A program made the translations under genes and the position numbers. From positions 1,178,001 to 1,242,000 of the forward strand of contig NZ_CAAHFH010000001.1 of the NCBI RefSeq assembly GCF_900890705.1: a DNA stretch of 64,000 nucleotides. The letters are read 5' to 3'. The DNA comes from Pontiella sulfatireligans (lineage in GTDB: Bacteria > Verrucomicrobiota > Kiritimatiellia > Kiritimatiellales > Pontiellaceae). Positions 60,214 to 64,000 of the stretch are shown here, piece by piece. Numbering within the stretch: position 1 is the first letter of the stretch; every line of letters begins with the position of its first letter. The notes beneath the pieces were generated by a model. It had not been told where the DNA came from. It was given only the letters and a program-made list of their open reading frames with translations, and did no database searches.

Positions 60214-61662
60214 TCAACGACTGCGCCCCTGCTTCGAGATTTGCCTCAACTTGTCCTGCATGGCTTTCAGACGCTCGGGATTCGACTTGGCTAGGTTTTT
60301 CAATTCCGCCGGATCATTGCGCAAATTGTAGAGCTCGACCTTTTTCTTCGGCTTCCGGCCATAGTTAAAATCGATCACCTTCCAATCGCCCTCCACATAG
60401 CACCGCGCCTTTCCAGAATGCAGGGCGACGTTTGTGCGGGGCTGATCGACCTGCTCCCCTGTCAGCAGCTCCACGAAGCTGAATGAATCCTCTCCATATG
60501 GTTCGGGAAAGTCCAGCTCAAGCAGGTCGGCGCAGGTGGCTAGGTAATCCGCCGAGTTGATCAGCTTGGCTGAAGTGGTTCCGGCGTCAACCCTACCGGG
60601 CCAGCGGACGATAAAGGGCAGACGGAAGCCCCCCTGATAGGGACTGGCTTTCCCCTCGCGCCAATCCAGATTGGTCTTGTGCCCCATCTTTCGTGCATCC
60701 TTTTTCGCGGTTCTCGACTTCAAGGCCACGTCACCGGACTCGTCGGCCAATTTCAATCCTTTCCCGGCACTGGAATGGTCGTTCAGCTGACCGCCATTGT
60801 CGCTGGTAAAAATGATTAGTGTGTTATCGGTGAGCTTCAACTCATCAAGGAGGTTCATGATTTCACCCACATAATGATCCAGTTCCTGAATAAAGTCGCC
60901 ATACTGCCCCGCCTTGCTCGTGCCTCGGAAACGAACATTGGGCGTGATATGCGTATGCGCAATGGTGGGCGTGAAATAGACAAAGAAAGGATTCTCCTGA
61001 TTGGCACGGATAAAATCCACGACCTTCCCGGTCAAGACCGCGTTCACCTCGTCGTCCAAGCGCTCCTGCAGCAACCCCTGAACCCGCTCCGTATCGGATG
61101 CCGTTTTAAAGGGCGTGTCAGGATCGAGCCCATGGAGTCGATGGTTTTCCACATAGCCACGGATATTGTCGTTGTGATTCCTTGGCAGTCCCCAGTGATA
61201 GTCGAATCCCAGCTCATTGGGGCCGGGTTTCAAGACACCTCCCCAGTCCGGCACGCCTTCGCTCCCGTAGCCGAGATGCCACTTACCGACCGCGGCGGTT
61301 TTATAGCCCTGCCGCTTAAACAGGTTGGCAAGGGTTGTGCGTTCGGATTCGATCAACGCATATCCTTTCCATTGGTCGGTGGTGATTTCTTTTTTCCGGA
61401 AAGGATAGCGCCCGGTCAAAACCGAATACCGTGTGGGTGTGCAAACGGAACCAGCAGAATAATAGTTTTCCGAACGCAATCCTTGGCGGGCCAGCTTGTC
61501 GATGTTGGGCGTACTGATCAGCTTTGCGCCGTAACAGGAGATATCCCCGTAGCCCAAGTCATCCGCCATGATAAGAATAACGTTCGGCGTCTCGGCCGCG
61601 GCACCGGAGCAAACAACCATTCCGATTACAGATGTGATCAAAAACCGTTTATATAGACCCAT
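60214..61662 (-). CDS. Exported S1 sulfatase
   Basis: A 482-residue sulfatase. Signal peptide (FLITSVIGMVVCSGAAA), MADDLGYGD (D33, D34), canonical CTPTR (C74), GKWHLGYGS and TSDNGGQ. The general look is arylsulfatase A-like. The ATG at 61662 has AAGG 7 bases upstream; an ATG at 61701 overlaps the previous stop by ATGA and would add 13 residues. Both starts keep the signal peptide. Confidence 0.93.
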   Translation of the reverse strand: MGLYKRFLITSVIGMVVCSGAAAETPNVILIMADDLGYGDISCYGAKLISTPNIDKLARQGLRSENYYSAGSVCTPTRYSVLTGRYPFRKKEITTDQWKGYALIESERTTLANLFKRQGYKTAAVGKWHLGYGSEGVPDWGGVLKPGPNELGFDYHWGLPRNHNDNIRGYVENHRLHGLDPDTPFKTASDTERVQGLLQERLDDEVNAVLTGKVVDFIRANQENPFFVYFTPTIAHTHITPNVRFRGTSKAGQYGDFIQELDHYVGEIMNLLDELKLTDNTLIIFTSDNGGQLNDHSSAGKGLKLADESGDVALKSRTAKKDARKMGHKTNLDWREGKASPYQGGFRLPFIVRWPGRVDAGTTSAKLINSADYLATCADLLELDFPEPYGEDSFSFVELLTGEQVDQPRTNVALHSGKARCYVEGDWKVIDFNYGRKPKKKVELYNLRNDPAELKNLAKSNPERLKAMQDKLRQISKQGRSR

Positions 61663-61697
61663 TTCTTTACCTTTTACTTTCTCACTTCGCATACTGT

Positions 61698-63191
61698 TCA
61701 TTTACCGTTGTATATTTCCCAGAATTTATCTCGCCACGATTCAGTCTCATCGCCCCGATGCCCTTCAAGCAACTTGCGCATCCTATTCAGTATTTGAGCA
61801 TATTCGGCATTGTCGGCCAGATTCGTGCATTCATCAGGATCATTCTCCAGATCAAACAACTGTGTTAAACGCTTCCCTTTATATGCATACTCGATCAATT
61901 TGAAACGCTCATTGCAGACCGCACGGACCGTGCCCTTGAAACCAAAGTATAAATCATCGCGTACGGACTCCTTCACGTTCCCTTCAATGGCCATCTTCTG
62001 GCTCACGCCCGTAACGGAATCCGGGATGCTGACTCCGGTCAGGTCGCAAAGCGTCGGATAGAGATCATAGGTGTACATCAGAGAATCGGTTCTTTTGCCC
62101 GATGGCACACCGGGGCCAGCCATAATCATAGGAACATGTGTGCCTCCATCATCATACAGGTTCTGCTTGCCGAACAGCCCATGACTGCCAACAGCCAATC
62201 CACTGTCGCTCGTAAAGACCACAATCGTGTTATCAACCAGCCCACGCTCTTTCAGCGCGGCAAAAACCCGGCCGATGGCAGCATCCATATGCGTGATGAT
62301 CGCATAGTATTCACTCAACTGTTTTTGGGTGTCCTCCTTGGTCCTGGGATAGGGAGCCAGTTTTTCGTCACGAGTCTTTAACTCACCGAAGTCGAAGGGG
62401 TGTTTCGGTAAAAAATTCGACGGAAGGGCAATCGACTCCGGCGGATACAGATCAAGATATTCCGCCGGCGCCTGCCGAGGATCGTGCGGGGCATGAAAAG
62501 GCAGGTAGAGGAAGAAGGGATCGGAACGATCATACGACTGGATAAAGTCAACCGCGGCTTGGCCAATCACATCCGAGCTATGCAGTCCTTCATGGTTTTT
62601 AATCTCGGAAGGATTGGAGCATTTTTCACCCTTCAACCCCACCAGATACAGATGTTTTTCATCATACTGCCCATCTTCACGATAATCCTGATAGGACAGG
62701 CCGAAATGCGAACGGCGTTCGTCTTTATTCGTAACGTAATACGCCCCTTTGCTCAAACCATACAACCTGGCGCCGCCCTGGAAGCCGCGCATGGCCGATT
62801 CCGGTTGATTATGCGATTTCCCAGTAATAAAGGTAAAATATCCGCCACTGCTGAACGCCTGAGCGATCGTCTTATGGGATGGGGCAAAGGTACTGCCCTT
62901 CCCGCCCTCTATCCGGAACACTCCGCGCCCACAGAGCAACTGGGCACGACTGGCAACACAGGTCGCGCCCGTATTCGCGCCCTGGAGATAAGCATGATCA
63001 AACACCGATCCCCTCTCCGCCAACCGATTCAGATTCGGGGTTTTTACCTGTGCATTGCCATTGGCGGCCACGCCGTCATAACGCATGTCGTCCGCCAGAA
63101 TAACAATCACATTGGGCCGCTTATCATGGTCGGCATATGCTGCCGCCCCCATGAGCAAGGATATCAACACAATACGTTTTACAATCATCAT
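61698..63191 (-). CDS. Exported S1 sulfatase with CxAxR motif
   Basis: A 497-residue sulfatase with signal peptide (RIVLISLLMGAAAYA), LADDMRYDG (D34, D35) and CVASR (C78) in GATCVASRAQLLCGRG. The Pro of the motif is replaced by Ala, a variant known in functional sulfatases (C-x-P/A-x-R). Also ITGKSHNQPES and FTSDSGLAVGSHGLFGKQNL. AAGGACAAATA precedes the ATG. It is coupled to the downstream sulfatase. Confidence 0.92.
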   Translation of the reverse strand: MMIVKRIVLISLLMGAAAYADHDKRPNVIVILADDMRYDGVAANGNAQVKTPNLNRLAERGSVFDHAYLQGANTGATCVASRAQLLCGRGVFRIEGGKGSTFAPSHKTIAQAFSSGGYFTFITGKSHNQPESAMRGFQGGARLYGLSKGAYYVTNKDERRSHFGLSYQDYREDGQYDEKHLYLVGLKGEKCSNPSEIKNHEGLHSSDVIGQAAVDFIQSYDRSDPFFLYLPFHAPHDPRQAPAEYLDLYPPESIALPSNFLPKHPFDFGELKTRDEKLAPYPRTKEDTQKQLSEYYAIITHMDAAIGRVFAALKERGLVDNTIVVFTSDSGLAVGSHGLFGKQNLYDDGGTHVPMIMAGPGVPSGKRTDSLMYTYDLYPTLCDLTGVSIPDSVTGVSQKMAIEGNVKESVRDDLYFGFKGTVRAVCNERFKLIEYAYKGKRLTQLFDLENDPDECTNLADNAEYAQILNRMRKLLEGHRGDETESWRDKFWEIYNGK

Positions 63192-63218
63192 TATTTGTCC
63201 TTCCAGAGCGGTTCCGGA

Positions 63219-64000
63219 TCAATCGAGATCTTTGATGTTTCGGATGACGAGATTCGGGGTATCGACCAATTTCAAGCGTTCCGCCGAACCCTTTTGAGGA
63301 GAGAGGGCCAAACCGTCAATTTGAAGATTGGTCACGTCATCCGTGTATACCGCATGGCGCAAGTCGTCCTTCTTCAGCGCCATTTTAAGGTTTTTCACCG
63401 TCAGGCCATCAACATGGCGGGCATAGAGACCCCAGGATGGAGGCACTCCGAAGTTTCTTTTTTCCGGATAGCGCGCTTCATCCTCGGGAACAACACGATT
63501 GCAATGTGCGGCCTTCCCTCCGCCCGGATAGGTTACCGTAATATTCTCGAGCGTAACGTTTTCAACCTTTTGGTTCGGAATTCCGGTAATGAAGATGGTA
63601 TTAGACTCCAATTTTTCAGTGGTCAGATCAGCAACTATGTTTTTCAGGGTAATATTCCTGATAATATTCGCCGCATCGCTTTCGGACTGGTCATCTTTGC
63701 GATGGGACATTTCCCGGGCCGACTTATAACTCCGGTTACGTGCTCCAAGGCGAATAAAGATCGGGCCGGACACCCGCTCCATTTTTATATTGGAGATGGT
63801 CACGTTTTCCATAATCCCGCCGTCAACACAAAGCAGCTTGATCGGAACACCGGGGCAGTCGTAAAAGTAACAATCAGTAATCGTTATATTCCTGAAGCCA
63901 CCAAATGACGATGTGCCGGTTTTGAAACAGCCCCAATGACTGCTCACCCGACAATTGCGTATCATCAGATCTTCTACGGGATGTTCCAGCGTCCCCTTCG
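63219..64000 (-). CDS. GH28-like polygalacturonase-type beta-helix enzyme (5' end outside window)
   Basis: The frame is open to the window edge (EDLMIRNCRVSSHWGCFKTG). The visible 260 residues show GH28 coils: FKTGTSSFGGFRNITITDCY, PIKLLCVDGGIMENVTISNI, NIIRNITLKNIVADLTTEKL, ENVTLENITVTYPGGGKAA. GH28 enzymes cleave galacturonans and rhamnogalacturonans; here the substrate may be a uronic- or galactose-containing part of the glycan. It is the first visible gene of the - strand locus and the catalytic Asp pair lies in the missing N-terminal part or just at the edge. Confidence 0.8.
   Translation of the reverse strand, partial: KGTLEHPVEDLMIRNCRVSSHWGCFKTGTSSFGGFRNITITDCYFYDCPGVPIKLLCVDGGIMENVTISNIKMERVSGPIFIRLGARNRSYKSAREMSHRKDDQSESDAANIIRNITLKNIVADLTTEKLESNTIFITGIPNQKVENVTLENITVTYPGGGKAAHCNRVVPEDEARYPEKRNFGVPPSWGLYARHVDGLTVKNLKMALKKDDLRHAVYTDDVTNLQIDGLALSPQKGSAERLKLVDTPNLVIRNIKDLD

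Overview
The window looks like a chromosome segment of a marine, polysaccharide-degrading member of the PVC superphylum. Kiritimatiellota of the Pontiella type is the best guess. This is inferred from the density of exported S1 sulfatases next to alpha-L-fucosidases, DUF5703 proteins, right-handed beta-helix proteins, a Gfo/Idh oxidoreductase with a secretion signal, and a C-terminal domain style common in that group. No rRNA, tRNA or CRISPR array was seen, so the taxonomy rests on gene content only.

Region 1 (1-4460) is a core chromosome segment: the end of apbE, a small exported discoidin-like protein, the rpsB-tsf operon (S2 carries a long Ala/Glu/Lys-rich tail) with a good promoter and terminator, and a convergent DAHP synthase-chorismate mutase fusion. 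Region 2 (about 4574-22146) is an integrated mobile island on the + strand. It holds a tyrosine recombinase, an AEP-type primase-like protein, two tandem DruA/DUF4338-like proteins, a Cas4-like Fe-S nuclease, a RadC/JAB protein, a module of a DUF2201 metallopeptidase/VWA protein, two Cys-rich proteins, a MoxR-type AAA+ ATPase and a SAP-like protein, then ArdC and several small zinc-ribbon or unknown proteins. No conjugation or capsid gene is visible. Region 3 (22147-28009) is a scar zone: a sulfatase pseudogene hit by an internal deletion and by an IS66 element, a REP-like palindrome cluster, an IS66 relic, an IS4-family element, and a truncated mutarotase-like gene.

Region 4 (28035-64000, all on the - strand) is a large catabolic locus: an MFS sugar porter, a GH2 enzyme, two beta-helix proteins, two DUF5703 proteins, eight intact S1 sulfatases, two GH29 fucosidases, an exported two-domain L-rhamnose-mutarotase-like protein, a GH43/GH117-like propeller enzyme, a Gfo/Idh oxidoreductase, an F5/8-tailed propeller protein and a GH28 enzyme running off the end. 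Almost every product has a signal peptide and genes commonly overlap by ATGA or TAATG. Together they would desulfate, debranch and depolymerise a sulfated fucose-containing glycan outside the cytoplasm. The MFS porter would import monosaccharides. No regulator or formylglycine maturase is present in the window.

Two IS66 copies (2355 bp, one base difference noticed between their transposase genes) each have their own 8-bp target duplication. One splits an island gene whose reading frame is restored exactly when the element is removed; the other splits the sulfatase pseudogene. The most unusual protein-level observations are a sulfatase whose formylglycine motif reads CSPSC instead of CxPxR, a GH29 lacking the usual His residues, and the uncharacterised VWA/AAA+/SAP module of the island.
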